Assembly: GCA_903840355.1 (NCBI GenBank) | Contig: CAIMFJ010000001.1 | Location: 1 to 64,000, forward strand | Origin: an uncultured Opitutia bacterium | Lineage (GTDB): Bacteria; Verrucomicrobiota; Verrucomicrobiia; Opitutales; UBA953 | Length of the DNA stretch: 64,000 nt | Direction: 5' to 3' | In this document: positions 46,317-55,595 of the stretch, one piece after another | Position numbering within the stretch: position 1 is the stretch's first letter | How the letters are laid out: each line of letters starts with the position of its first letter | Made by a program: the position numbers and the translations under genes | Notes under the pieces: generated by a model | What the model was told of the DNA's origin: nothing | Seen by the model: the letters and a program-made list of their open reading frames with translations, nothing else | Databases searched by the model: none

Positions 46317-47717
46317 TTAGACCTTAAAATGCGTCATCCGTTCCTGCAACCAAGATAACCCCGTGGCCTCGTCCGTAAACACACCATCCAACTGAGCCTC
46401 AAACGCTTCATCGAGGATGGTCGAAAACCACCCGGCGGGCTTGTAGCCTAAAGCAATCAAGTGGCGTCCTAAGACGAGACGCTTGGGAGCCGACGCGGCG
46501 AGTTGTAGCGCATCCGCACGCTCCTTTAACCAGACCCCTTGAGGTGAAGGCTCGGGCCCGTAATACGTACCGCGCCCGTGACGATCGGCTTCATCCACGC
46601 GAATCAAGCGGTCGATGCGCACCACTTTATTAGCTAAGCGACGCACCGCGGCATCGCTGGCCTTGATGCGAAACAATTCGTAAGGCTGAGCATGCCAGCG
46701 GACCAAAGGTAGCACTGCTTCAATCAGTTTCGTCTCTTTGGTGATTTGACTCAAGAATTCTGGAGCCAACCGGAAACTCTCTTCTTCATGCCCGTAAGCA
46801 TGCAAGCGCCCGTCCTTCGGTTCAATTTTAGTCGTCGTGGCTTTACCGATATCATGCAACAACACCGCCAGACCCACGATTAAATCTTCGTCCTTCTGAC
46901 CAATACGACCGCGGGCGAAAGCATCGAGGCACAAAGCCGTGTGCGTGTAAGCACAACCCTCGGGGTGCCATTCTGGGTCTTGCGGCACATCAATCATTGC
47001 ATGCAACGTCGGGTAAAACCGCGTCCACTCACAGTCCCGTAAAAACTTTAAACCCAACGAAGGCTTCGTGCCGCGCAGGAGTAATTTCGACCACTCTTCA
47101 AACAGCCGTTCGGCGGGAAGGTCGGCTTGCGACAGCGAACGACACAGCGCGATAGTCTCTGGCGCCACCGTAAAACCAAAGCGGGCCACAAACTGCATGG
47201 CACGCAAAACCCGCAACGGGTCTTCCGAAAACTTAGCCGAAACGTGACGCAGCACGCCGGCCTTTAAGTCCTCCTGGCCGTGCCAAGGATCCACGATTTC
47301 GCCCGTAAAAGGATCCCACATCATCGCATTGATGGTGAAATCCCGACGCTCGGCGGCTTCGCGCGGCGTCATACTCGGGTCGGCTTGCACTTCAAAATCG
47401 GTGTGACGGGCCCCCGTGCGATTTTCTCGGCGAGGCACCGAGACATCGATAGGCAGGTCTTTAACCTTCGTCACCCCGAAGGCCGCCCCGACCGTGATGA
47501 TGCCAAATTCGGGGCGCAAGGCCGCGGCGATTTCGCGCGTCCCCAGCCCATAGACTTCAATGTCAAAATCTACCACCGGGGTTTGCATCAGGGCATCGCG
47601 CACGCAACCCCCGACGAAATAGGGCCGTCCACCCGCCGCCCGCAAAAGCTCGACCACGCGACGCAACGGGGCGTGCGAGCCTTCTAAGGAAATCAGTTCG
47701 GGCGCGATGACAGGCAC
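46317..47717 (-). CDS. cca: CCA tRNA nucleotidyltransferase, HD-domain type
   Basis: A 466-residue class II nucleotidyltransferase. The catalytic loop is GGCVRDALM with the DIE Asp/Glu pair (VDFDIEVYG), followed by the neck RRDFTINAM and the specificity helix (RVLRAMQFVARFGF). An HD phosphohydrolase domain follows (about 255-340, with LLHDIGK). It adds or repairs CCA at tRNA 3' ends. The tRNA-Val gene in this window lacks an encoded CCA, which fits. Other members act as poly(A) polymerases, which the sequence does not rule out. Confidence 0.93.
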   Translation of the reverse strand: MPVIAPELISLEGSHAPLRRVVELLRAAGGRPYFVGGCVRDALMQTPVVDFDIEVYGLGTREIAAALRPEFGIITVGAAFGVTKVKDLPIDVSVPRRENRTGARHTDFEVQADPSMTPREAAERRDFTINAMMWDPFTGEIVDPWHGQEDLKAGVLRHVSAKFSEDPLRVLRAMQFVARFGFTVAPETIALCRSLSQADLPAERLFEEWSKLLLRGTKPSLGLKFLRDCEWTRFYPTLHAMIDVPQDPEWHPEGCAYTHTALCLDAFARGRIGQKDEDLIVGLAVLLHDIGKATTTKIEPKDGRLHAYGHEEESFRLAPEFLSQITKETKLIEAVLPLVRWHAQPYELFRIKASDAAVRRLANKVVRIDRLIRVDEADRHGRGTYYGPEPSPQGVWLKERADALQLAASAPKRLVLGRHLIALGYKPAGWFSTILDEAFEAQLDGVFTDEATGLSWLQERMTHFKV

Positions 47718-47769
47718 GAGACGGTGTTAATTTAAGACGCTCGGTGAAGCGAGCGGTTTTCGTGACCGA

Positions 47770-48105
47770 CTAAAGGTTCGTCGTAAAGCCAGCCTTCACC
47801 AGCCAAGCCTTCGCCGTTTCGCGGCGGTCGCCTTGCAAAACAATTTCACGGTCTTCGAGCATGCCGCCCGTGCCCAAAGCCCGTTTCATTTCTTTGAGCA
47901 ACGCCTCGCGCCACCGCATCTCCTGGGACTCGAGCCACTGCCCTTTTAAGATGGTAACCTCTTTCCCACCCCGCCCCGCACGCTCATATTGTAAAATAAT
48001 TTTGCCCAACTTCGGTTTAGCGGGCGGAGGGGTCGGACGCGGGGGTGGACCGGGCGGAAGGCTCTGCCCGTCTAGTTTATCGAAGGGGTTAGAATCAGGA
48101 CTCAT
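47770..48105 (-). CDS. SUI1/eIF1-family translation factor (YciH-like)
   Basis: A 111-residue protein with a proline-rich N-terminal tail (about 18-32) and a SUI1 domain (about 34-111), recognised from AGRGGKEVTILKG, the spacing to LKEMKRALGTGGML, and the C-terminal IVLQGDRRETAKAWLV. Bacterial members bind the ribosomal A or P site and may help start fidelity. It overlaps no gene but lies three bases from the small upstream gene, as in an operon. Confidence 0.9.
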   Translation of the reverse strand: MSPDSNPFDKLDGQSLPPGPPPRPTPPPAKPKLGKIILQYERAGRGGKEVTILKGQWLESQEMRWREALLKEMKRALGTGGMLEDREIVLQGDRRETAKAWLVKAGFTTNL

Positions 48106-48108
48106 AGG

Positions 48109-48345
48109 TTAAGCCCCGCGACCGCAGGTACCGGCGCTCGGTTGCTGACCTTGCAGAAAAAGCAGGGCTTTTTCATAAGAACGACGGCGAAGGTAGTGAT
48201 CCAGGTCCCCTGGCAGGCCTGAATCGGGCGACTTCACCTCGGCATCAAGGGCACTCAAAGCCCCTAAAAGGGCCTCTTTCGAGACCCCGGGCTGGGTTAA
48301 AACGAGCAAAGCGCCCTGGATACGTTCGCGACGAGTAGCGTCCAT
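48109..48345 (-). CDS. Small helical protein, unknown
   Basis: A 78-residue protein without a recognised domain, made of about three helices, with a Cys and Gly near the end (TCGRGA). It sits three bases before the SUI1 gene and was kept because of that close spacing and host-like codon use. Function unknown. The 100 bp upstream up to the tRNA-Val gene hold no other gene. Confidence 0.65.
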   Translation of the reverse strand: MDATRRERIQGALLVLTQPGVSKEALLGALSALDAEVKSPDSGLPGDLDHYLRRRSYEKALLFLQGQQPSAGTCGRGA

Positions 48346-48446
48346 TTCGGGAAGTTACGGACAAAATTCGGGAGGGGCAAGCCTAGGGGGATGGTTTTCA
48401 TAGTGGACAAAAGGCGGGGGCATTCCCTATTACCAACCTTCCTTTT

Positions 48447-48520
48447 GGACAGATAGCTCAGTTGGTTAGAGCACCTCGTTTACACCGAGGAAGTCGTGGG
48501 TTCGAGTCCCTCTCTGTCCA
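48447..48520 (+). tRNA. tRNA-Val(UAC)
   Basis: A 74-nt tRNA with acceptor stem GGACAGA and TCTGTCC, discriminator A, D-loop GTTGGTTAGA, anticodon TAC in the loop TTTACAC, and T-arm GTTCGAG. No CCA is encoded. The ilvN gene starts 25 bases downstream with no terminator between. Confidence 0.97.
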
Positions 48521-48544
48521 CCCCCCTTGTCCACGCCTCAAGCC

Positions 48545-49048
48545 ATGAAAAAGAAACACACCCTCTCCGCCCTCGTTGAAAACAAATTCGGCGTCTTGGC
48601 TCGGGTCGCCGGAATGCTCTCCGGTCGCGGTTTCAATATCGAAACCTTGAACGTCGGCCCCACCCATGACCCAGCCTACTCGCGAATCACGGCCACGGTC
48701 TTGGCGGACGATGCGGCGCTCGATCGTTGCGTCAAAGCCCTCGATAAGCTGATCAACGTCATCACTGTGCATGACTTCTCGCGTGAAGAAGTCGACCACG
48801 TCGCCCGCGAACTCATCTTGTGCAAAGTGAAAAGCGATAAGAAGACGCGCACCGAAATCATCGAAGTCGCTTCGCTCTTCCGCGCCAAAGTCGTCGACGT
48901 GGCCCACGACTCCCTCGTGATTGAGTTCACGGGTAACGAAAACAAGATTCACGCTTTCTTAGATTTGATTGAGCCTTACGGCATCCTTGAAACCGCCCGT
49001 ACGGGGACGGTGGCCCTTTCGCGCGGCCGCAAGAAAGCCAGTGCCTAA
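48545..49048 (+). CDS. ilvN: Acetolactate synthase small (regulatory) subunit
   Basis: A 167-residue regulatory subunit of acetohydroxyacid synthase, the first shared step of valine, leucine and isoleucine synthesis. It has the N-terminal ACT domain (about 5-80) with LVENKFGVLARVAGMLSGRG and NIETLNVG, the valine-binding part, and the C-terminal domain with the conserved GNENKI. The start MKKKHT was chosen over a GTG frame that reaches into the tRNA. The catalytic subunit gene ilvB is not in the window. It is followed by ilvC 23 bp on. Confidence 0.95.
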   Translation: MKKKHTLSALVENKFGVLARVAGMLSGRGFNIETLNVGPTHDPAYSRITATVLADDAALDRCVKALDKLINVITVHDFSREEVDHVARELILCKVKSDKKTRTEIIEVASLFRAKVVDVAHDSLVIEFTGNENKIHAFLDLIEPYGILETARTGTVALSRGRKKASA

Positions 49049-49071
49049 TTTCCTTTTTCTCCACATATACC

Positions 49072-50109
49072 ATGCCAGCTAAAGTCTACACCGACAAGGA
49101 CGCCGACCTCGGTTTCCTAAAGAACAAGACCCTCGCCGTTCTCGGCTTCGGTTCTCAGGGACACTCCCACGCGATGAATCTCCGCGACAGCGGTTTAAAC
49201 GTCATCGTGGGTTTGTACAAGGGCTCCAAGTCCGCCGCCGCCGCGAAGAAAAAGGGTTTCAAAGTCTACGAAACGGCGGAAGCCGTCCGTCGTGCGGACG
49301 TGATGCTCGTGGGTATCCCCGACATGAAGCAAGCTGCGGTCTGGGAAAAAGACATTGCCCCTAACCTCGGTAACGGTGGCAAAACCGTCCTCTTCATCCA
49401 CGGTCTCTCGATTCACTACAAGCTCATCAAGCCTGCCAAGAACGTCGACATCGCCATGTGCGCTCCCAAGGGCCCTGGCCACGTGGTTCGCGCTCAATAC
49501 GTCGAAGGTAAAGGCGTGCCTGCTTTAATCGCTGTCCAACAAGACATCTCGGGTCAGGCCACGAAGACGGCCTTGGCTTGGGCTAAGGGCATCGGCTCGA
49601 CCCGTGCGGGCGTCATCAAGACGACCTTCAAGGAAGAAACCGAAACCGACCTCTTCGGCGAACAAGCCGTGCTCTGCGGTGGTGCTTCCGAATTAGTCAA
49701 AGTGGGCTACGAAACCCTCGTCAAAGCGGGTTACCAACCCGAGATGGCTTACTTCGAGTGCTTGCACGAGTTGAAGCTCATCGTCGACCTCATGGTCGAA
49801 GCGGGCATCTCCGGCATGCGCTTCTCGATCTCCGAAACCGCTAAATACGGTGACATCACCCGCGGTCCTCGCGTGATCAACAAAGCCTCGCGCAAGGCGA
49901 TGGAAGAAATTCTTAAAGAAATCCAAAGTGGCAAGTTCACCGCTCAGTGGGTCAAGGAATACAAGACCGGCCTCAAGAACTATAACAAGTTATTGAAGCA
50001 GGGCGAAAACCACCCCATCGAGAAGACGGGTCAGCGCCTCCGAGCACTCATGCCTTGGGTGCAGAAGCGCAACATCAAGGGCGCGCAAGCCGAGTACACG
50101 ACCAAGTAA
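49072..50109 (+). CDS. ilvC: Ketol-acid reductoisomerase, class I
   Basis: A 345-residue short-form enzyme that rearranges and reduces acetolactate to dihydroxyisovalerate, using NADPH and magnesium. The Rossmann motif is GFGSQGHSHAMNL near 26-38. The metal and substrate ligands lie in the knotted domain, with FKEETETDLFGEQ near 188-200 and GITRGP-like DITRGPRV near 263. The length and layout are those of the class I enzyme. Forms the second step after IlvB/IlvN, so the pair is the core of the branched-chain pathway. Confidence 0.97.
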   Translation: MPAKVYTDKDADLGFLKNKTLAVLGFGSQGHSHAMNLRDSGLNVIVGLYKGSKSAAAAKKKGFKVYETAEAVRRADVMLVGIPDMKQAAVWEKDIAPNLGNGGKTVLFIHGLSIHYKLIKPAKNVDIAMCAPKGPGHVVRAQYVEGKGVPALIAVQQDISGQATKTALAWAKGIGSTRAGVIKTTFKEETETDLFGEQAVLCGGASELVKVGYETLVKAGYQPEMAYFECLHELKLIVDLMVEAGISGMRFSISETAKYGDITRGPRVINKASRKAMEEILKEIQSGKFTAQWVKEYKTGLKNYNKLLKQGENHPIEKTGQRLRALMPWVQKRNIKGAQAEYTTK

Positions 50110-50132
50110 TCGGTCGTCCCGACTACTCCCCC

Positions 50133-50160
50133 AGAGGGCCAGCAGATGCTGGCCCTCTTT
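50133..50160 (+). terminator. Terminator of the ilvN-ilvC operon
   Basis: A 12-bp stem (AGAGGGCCAGCA and TGCTGGCCCTCT), with at most two bases between the fully paired arms, ends in TTTGTTTG. It begins 24 bases after the ilvC stop. Confidence 0.9.
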
Positions 50161-50244
50161 GTTTGTTGAACTTTCAACAATCCCCGGCGTGGGCTCATGC
50201 GGAGTATTGCCATCTCTAAGGGAGCGGCTTGGCTTAGGACACCC

Positions 50245-50550
50245 ATGAGTGAGTCCAACCCCAACTCCCCCCAGAGTGAGGCTTTCTTAGCCCGCTTGAT
50301 GCGTGACCAATTACGACTGTCGATTGCCTGTGCGTTGTGCTTTGCCATCGCGCTCGTGGCCCTGCCCTTGCTGAATTATTTGGCGCCGGAGTTCATGGCC
50401 CAACGCGTCGCGGGCTTCACATTAACCTGGCTCATCCTCGGCGTGTTATTCTTCCCCTTCGTGTGGGTGATCTCGTTCGTCTTCATCAAGCGCTCCATTG
50501 CGCTCGAAGAAGCCGAAGCCGCCGCCGCTCCCCAAACCAACCAACGCTAA
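50245..50550 (+). CDS. DUF485 inner-membrane protein (YjcH-like)
   Basis: A 101-residue membrane protein with two membrane segments (about 27-49 and 57-82) and a charged C-terminal tail. DUF485 proteins are encoded directly before ActP-type symporters and are thought to assist them, as here, where the symporter begins six bases later. The start MSESNPN is chosen as the first ATG after which family length fits; a longer frame adds 16 residues with no support. Confidence 0.88.
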   Translation: MSESNPNSPQSEAFLARLMRDQLRLSIACALCFAIALVALPLLNYLAPEFMAQRVAGFTLTWLILGVLFFPFVWVISFVFIKRSIALEEAEAAAAPQTNQR

Positions 50551-50556
50551 GTCACC

Positions 50557-52395
50557 ATGATCAGCACCTTCGTTGCGTTGAGTTTAGGTCAAGTCGACCC
50601 GTGGATTGCCATCTGCTCCCTCGCCACGGTGTTCGTCACCGTGTTCATGGGTTTCTGGTCGGCGACCAAATCTAAGAGTGCGGGCGACTTCTTTGTCGCC
50701 GGTCGCTCCGTGTCCGTGGGCTGGAACGCTTCAGCCATTTCGGGCGAATACCTTTCGGCGGCCTCCTTCATGGGCGTCGCGGGCATGGTGATGGCCACAG
50801 GTTACGACGCCTTGTGGTACCCGGTGTGCTACGCCTGCGGTTATTTATTTTTATTATTATTCATCGCCGGTCCCTTGCGTCGCTTCGGGGCGTACACGAT
50901 TCCCGACTTCGCAGAAGGTCGTTACGACTCGCCGCTCTTCCGCAAAATCGCGGTCTGCTTCGTGCTCTTCATCGGCTTCTTCTACACCATGCCCCAGATG
51001 AAGGGAGCGGGTACGACGTTAGCGTACATCTTCCCGGGCCTACCTTATTGGGCGGGCGTCGTGGTCGTGGGCGCCGTCATCACCCTCAATGTTTCCTTGG
51101 GTGGAATGAAAGGCATCACCCTCGTGCAAGCGTTTCAATATTGGCTCAAGATGTTCGCCATCGCGGTGCCGATTTTCATCTTAGCCTCGATTGTCGGTTT
51201 CTACCATACGCACCTCGGTGCTAACAAAACCGCCTTTGAAGCCACGGCGAATCCCGCACACGTCGAACGCCTCGCACTCCCTGCCAAAGCACCGAAGGAT
51301 GAGCAATGGATTGCACCCTTTGGTAAGCTCACCACGAAGGCCGTCGATGCTTCCTTAGCCGCTGCCAAGACACCCGAGGCCAAAGCAGAACTCGAAGCCG
51401 AGCGTCGCCCCTACTCCTTACTCTACACCTACTCGCTCATCATCGCCTTGGTCTGTGGCACGGCGGGTTTGCCGCACATTCTCGTACGCTTCTACACCAA
51501 CCCGGATGGCGTGGCCGCGAAACGCACCACGATGTGGGTGATGATTCTTATCGGGATCTTTTACGTCTTCCCGCCGATTTACGGCGTGATCGGACGTTCC
51601 TTAACCCCGCACTTATACGATGCCGTCGGAGCCAAGGGCACCGATAAAGTCGTGCTCGAACTCCCCACCTTACTCGCGGGCAAAGACCACGCCCTCTTGG
51701 GCTCCATCCTCTCGGGCATCACGTGTGCTGGCGCTTTTGCGGCCTTCATGTCGACTTTCTCGGGACTGCTAGTTTCGATGACCGGGGCCTTGGCTCACGA
51801 CGTCTACGGTCGCATCTTAAAACCCGATTCCACGCCTGAACAACGCCTCCGTGCCTTCAAGTGGGCCGCGGTGCTCATCGGGGCCGTCTCCATTTTACTC
51901 GGCATGCAAGTCGAGGCTTTGGAAATCAACTTCATGGTCGGCCAAGCGTTTGCCATCGCCGCGGCGAGTTACTTCCCGCTCTTATTCATGAGTGTCTGGT
52001 GGCGCGGCATGACTATGCCCGGAGCCGCAGCGGGGATGTTGGGTGGTGGACTGGCGGCGTTAGTTGCCATCACGCTCACTTCGATTTCGGACGTCGCGGC
52101 CGCTGGAGCTAAAAAGATTACCGATGCTTCGCAACTCGCAGCGTATTGGGCGGACCACAGCCTCGCCAAAGTCTTAGCCGATACCTGGGTAGCACATCCC
52201 TTAGCGCGCATCCTTTGCGAGCAACCTGCCATCTGGGCCGTCCCCCTTTCGATCACCCTGATGCTCGTCGTCTCCAAGAGCACGGCGGCCAAAATCCCGG
52301 GCGACATTCGGATGAAGATGCTGGTACTCCACGCCCCGGAAGCCTTGGGCTTGAAGCAAGAATACATCAAAGAACACGAAGGTTTAGGCCACTAA
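50557..52395 (+). CDS. actP: Sodium/solute symporter, acetate permease ActP-like
   Basis: A 612-residue symporter of the SSS family with about 13 membrane segments. ActP features include GRSVSVGWNASAISGEYLSAASFMG and a central insert in one long cytoplasmic or periplasmic loop (about 225-290, with repeated Ala and Lys), where ActP proteins vary. Sodium-coupled uptake of acetate or another short monocarboxylate is the likely role. It follows its DUF485 partner. The substrate is inferred from family, not proved. Confidence 0.92.
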   Translation: MISTFVALSLGQVDPWIAICSLATVFVTVFMGFWSATKSKSAGDFFVAGRSVSVGWNASAISGEYLSAASFMGVAGMVMATGYDALWYPVCYACGYLFLLLFIAGPLRRFGAYTIPDFAEGRYDSPLFRKIAVCFVLFIGFFYTMPQMKGAGTTLAYIFPGLPYWAGVVVVGAVITLNVSLGGMKGITLVQAFQYWLKMFAIAVPIFILASIVGFYHTHLGANKTAFEATANPAHVERLALPAKAPKDEQWIAPFGKLTTKAVDASLAAAKTPEAKAELEAERRPYSLLYTYSLIIALVCGTAGLPHILVRFYTNPDGVAAKRTTMWVMILIGIFYVFPPIYGVIGRSLTPHLYDAVGAKGTDKVVLELPTLLAGKDHALLGSILSGITCAGAFAAFMSTFSGLLVSMTGALAHDVYGRILKPDSTPEQRLRAFKWAAVLIGAVSILLGMQVEALEINFMVGQAFAIAAASYFPLLFMSVWWRGMTMPGAAAGMLGGGLAALVAITLTSISDVAAAGAKKITDASQLAAYWADHSLAKVLADTWVAHPLARILCEQPAIWAVPLSITLMLVVSKSTAAKIPGDIRMKMLVLHAPEALGLKQEYIKEHEGLGH

Positions 52396-52464
52396 GCAGC
52401 GTAAAGTGGCGGTCGGTGAAAGTTGCTTCTTGGAAGAATCCTTGGAGTGGGCTTTCCTAGAGGC

Positions 52465-52812
52465 GTGTCCTCTGACCCTTCCCTCGAAGAAAATCCTGGC
52501 TACCGTCTGATCCAAGGCCTCGCGACGTTCATCGCCGCAGGGGCTTTAGCGGCGGCGTTCTTCATGACCCGTAAAGCGGGTCCGGTTTATTTAGGATTAG
52601 TTAAAGACTCTTTTGAACGCGATGTTACCACCGGCGTCTGGGTGGGCATTCCCACGGCGCTCTGCGGGGCGATCGTCGCCTACCTCGCGTTAGCCGACCG
52701 GGAATGGGATGCAGTGCGGATTTGGGCCACGGTCTTACTCGTCGGTAATTTACTGATTCCCGGTTACTGGATTTTACTAGCGATGATGAAGACTGGTATT
52801 GTAAGTTTCTAA
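52465..52812 (+). CDS. Small membrane protein, unknown
   Basis: A 115-residue protein with three likely membrane segments and no recognised domain. The start is uncertain: the GTG at SSDPSLEEN gives this length, and a longer ATG frame begins 14 codons upstream. It lies three bases before hemC and could be part of that operon. Function unknown. Confidence 0.7.
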   Translation: MSSDPSLEENPGYRLIQGLATFIAAGALAAAFFMTRKAGPVYLGLVKDSFERDVTTGVWVGIPTALCGAIVAYLALADREWDAVRIWATVLLVGNLLIPGYWILLAMMKTGIVSF

Positions 52813-52815
52813 AAC

Positions 52816-53676
52816 ATGCCTGGACCCATCGTCATCGTCACGCGCGGCAGCCCGCTCGCTTTACAGCAAGCCCGCGACGCCGCCCAACGCCTCGAGAAAG
52901 CCTACCAACGTCCTACCGAGGTGCGCATCCTCACCACCACGGGCGATCGCCAAGCACATTGGTCGCTGGAAAAACAAGGCGGCAAAGGCCTCTTCACCGC
53001 CGAACTGGAAGCGAGTTTACTGCGAGGCGAAGCGGATGTGGCCATTCATAGCTCGAAAGACTTGCCTACGGAAATGCCGGCGGGCTTGGCCATTGCAGTT
53101 TGCTTACCACGCGAAGATGCCCGCGATGTTTTAGTGCGTCGCGCCAGCATCCCCACGCCGCAAAAAATTGCGACGGGTAGCCCGCGCCGTCGGGCCCAAG
53201 GGTTAAAAACATTTCCCGCGGCCGAATGGGTTGAACTGCGCGGCAACGTGGATACCCGACTCAAGAAACTCGCCCAAGGCGATGCTGATGCCTCGTACTT
53301 AGCCGCTTCGGGTTTAAACCGTTTAGCCATTCGGGCTTGGGAAGGTTTAGTCTTTGAACCCATGCCCCTTGAAACGATGGTGCCAGCAGCTGGACAAGGT
53401 GCCGTCGCCATTCAATGTCGCAGCGCCGACACCCAGCTTTACGTGCAAGCAGGCTGCGCGGCCACCACCTTTGCCGTGATGGTAGAGCGCCTCTTTTTGG
53501 CCAAGTTAGGTGAAGGCTGTCACACCGCCTTTGCATGCCATTATATGAACGGCCAAATTTACCTCTTCCGCGCCGACTTCGGTTTACGCATCCTGCCCTT
53601 CCCCGCAGCTGATTTATCTGCCGCCTCCGCACTCGCGGACCAAATTCTCGCCCAAATTTTACCCAACCGGTCATGA
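52816..53676 (+). CDS. hemC: Porphobilinogen deaminase
   Basis: A 286-residue enzyme that joins four porphobilinogen units into hydroxymethylbilane in haem and related synthesis. The conserved stretches are VTRGSPLALQQA, KGLFTAELE, DVAIHSSKDLPTE, TGSPRRRAQ and RGNVDTRLKKL. The cofactor-binding Cys is in LGEGCHTAF near 236. It is slightly shorter than most family members but all key residues are present. Its stop overlaps the hemD start by four bases. Confidence 0.96.
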   Translation: MPGPIVIVTRGSPLALQQARDAAQRLEKAYQRPTEVRILTTTGDRQAHWSLEKQGGKGLFTAELEASLLRGEADVAIHSSKDLPTEMPAGLAIAVCLPREDARDVLVRRASIPTPQKIATGSPRRRAQGLKTFPAAEWVELRGNVDTRLKKLAQGDADASYLAASGLNRLAIRAWEGLVFEPMPLETMVPAAGQGAVAIQCRSADTQLYVQAGCAATTFAVMVERLFLAKLGEGCHTAFACHYMNGQIYLFRADFGLRILPFPAADLSAASALADQILAQILPNRS

Positions 53677-54458
53677 CTAAATTGCCGTTAAAAGATCGCC
53701 TCGTGGTGCTCACGCGACCCGAAGGACGCGGGGCGGATTGGAAAGAACAATTAACCGAAGCGGGAGCAGCCGTCGCGGAGTTACCGCTCACCACGATTCA
53801 GTTCGAACCCCAACTCGATGTCCTGGCCGAAGTGCTCGATAGCATGGGCGAATACGATTGGATTGTCTTCACCAGCCCCAACGGCGTGCGCGGTTTCTTT
53901 GATCGTTTCTTTGAACGCTTTGCCGACATCCGTTCCGTCGGCGGCGTGCGCTTTGCCTGCGTCGGGCCTGCCACGGATAAAACCCTGCGGACTTACCATT
54001 TAGATTCCGACTTAACGCCGGCCCACGCCGATGCGGTGAGCTTGGGACGGGAGTTGATTGATAAGTTTAATATCGAAAACCAAAAAGTCTTACTCGTCAC
54101 CGGCAACCTCAACTCGCCCGAACTCCCGCGTTTATTAGCGGATGGCGGGCTAGCGATTGTCGACACCTTACGCGTTTACGCCACGGAAGAAACCCCTTTG
54201 GCCGATTCGCCGGAAGCAGCCGAGTTTCGCCGGCGCGGGGCCGACGCGATTGTGTTCGCCAGCCCTTCGGCAGTGGAATCCTTCTTACACCAAGCGGCTG
54301 CGTTGCGTCCGGAAGCCGGAGCACGCCAACCCAAAGCCGTGGCCGTGGGGCCCACGACGGCGGATGCTTTACGTCGCGCGGGCATTCCGCTCGCCAGTGT
54401 GGCTACGGCGCCCACCGCGAAAGCCATTCGGGATGCCGTGATCACGGCCTTATCATGA
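53673..54458 (+). CDS. hemD: Uroporphyrinogen-III synthase
   Basis: A 261-residue HemD-type protein that closes and rearranges the linear tetrapyrrole. The family is variable; supporting features are VVLTRPEGRGADWKEQL at the start, FTSPNGVRGFFDRF near 70, FACVGPATDKTL and AIVFASPSAVESFL. It is translationally coupled to hemC and trpF (ATGA overlaps at both ends), which supports the call. No other Hem enzyme is in the window. Confidence 0.92.
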   Translation: MTKLPLKDRLVVLTRPEGRGADWKEQLTEAGAAVAELPLTTIQFEPQLDVLAEVLDSMGEYDWIVFTSPNGVRGFFDRFFERFADIRSVGGVRFACVGPATDKTLRTYHLDSDLTPAHADAVSLGRELIDKFNIENQKVLLVTGNLNSPELPRLLADGGLAIVDTLRVYATEETPLADSPEAAEFRRRGADAIVFASPSAVESFLHQAAALRPEAGARQPKAVAVGPTTADALRRAGIPLASVATAPTAKAIRDAVITALS

Positions 54459-55105
54459 TTGGCGGACACCGATTAAAAGTTTGTGGCCTGACGCGTGCGG
54501 CAGACATCGCCATCGCGCAAAGTTTCGGCATCGATTTTTTCGGCATTAATTGTTGGGAAGGATCCCCGCGTTTTGTGGCACCGCATGCGCGAGAAGCTTT
54601 ACTTCGCGAAACGCCCGCAGGGGCTCGCGTGGCAGTCACCGTGCAACCTTCCGTCGCGCAAGCTCTGGCGCTCAAGGCCGAAGGCTTTGATATTATCCAA
54701 GTACATTTTGATCCCCGCGCTGCGAGCACGGACGTCGCGGCACTTTCGCAAGCCCTGACGCCCGCGGGCCTTTGGCTCGCACCGAAAGTGCCACCCGGCA
54801 CGGCGTTTCCCGAAAACTTAATTCCTCTCGCGCAAGGTTTACTCCAAGACGCTTACCGAGCGGACGCCTTTGGCGGAACGGGTCAGCAAGCCGACTGGGC
54901 TCACTTTCAAACCACTGTTAAAACCTACCCTGGGCACTTATGGATCCTCGCTGGAGGTCTAGGACCAGCGAATATTCGGGCCGCCAGCCAACTTGGAGCA
55001 GGCTGCTTGGACCTTAATAGCGGCATTGAACTAAGCCCTGGGTTGAAATCTGCCGAAAAATTGGCTCTAATTAAGCAAGAGTTGCTTAAAAACACACAAT
55101 CGTAG
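54455..55105 (+). CDS. trpF: Phosphoribosylanthranilate isomerase
   Basis: A 216-residue TIM-barrel enzyme of tryptophan synthesis. The catalytic Cys lies in LKVCGLTRAADI near residue 9, and the second acidic catalytic site is the Asp in ADAFGGTGQQADW near 136. The ending ILAGGLGPANIRAAS is typical. It stands away from other trp genes and is coupled to hemD, so an unrelated pathway is joined to haem synthesis in one transcript. A sigma-54 promoter for the next gene lies just after it. Confidence 0.94.
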   Translation: MIGGHRLKVCGLTRAADIAIAQSFGIDFFGINCWEGSPRFVAPHAREALLRETPAGARVAVTVQPSVAQALALKAEGFDIIQVHFDPRAASTDVAALSQALTPAGLWLAPKVPPGTAFPENLIPLAQGLLQDAYRADAFGGTGQQADWAHFQTTVKTYPGHLWILAGGLGPANIRAASQLGAGCLDLNSGIELSPGLKSAEKLALIKQELLKNTQS

Positions 55106-55128
55106 ACGACTAACCTCGTCACCGAACC

Positions 55129-55145
55129 TTGGCACAAGGGTTGCA
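55129..55145 (+). promoter_or_regulatory. Sigma-54 promoter of the P-II gene
   Basis: TTGGCAC-AAGGG-TTGCA matches the sigma-54 consensus TTGGCAC-N5-TTGCA, with the invariant GG and GC ten bases apart. It lies 53 bp before the P-II start, a normal distance. Nitrogen-regulated expression by an NtrC-type activator follows as a likely reading; no activator site was identified. Confidence 0.85.
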
Positions 55146-55158
55146 TAGGTAGTCTTGA

Positions 55159-55536
<378 letters not shown>

Positions 55537-55557
55537 CCGAACCTCCAAGGCTGATTC

Positions 55558-55587
55558 AAAAGCGACCTTCACGGGTCGCTTTTTTAT
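55558..55587 (+). terminator. Terminator of the P-II gene
   Basis: A 10-bp stem (AAAAGCGACC and GGTCGCTTTT) with a 6-nt loop, followed by TTT. It starts 22 bases after the stop and could also serve the convergent cupin gene. Confidence 0.92.
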
Positions 55588-55595
55588 TGGTTTAA

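Noticed and set aside
48346-48446. A T-box or leader attenuator ahead of ilvN
   Set aside because: The conserved structure upstream is the tRNA itself; no T-box motif or leader peptide with valine codons was found.
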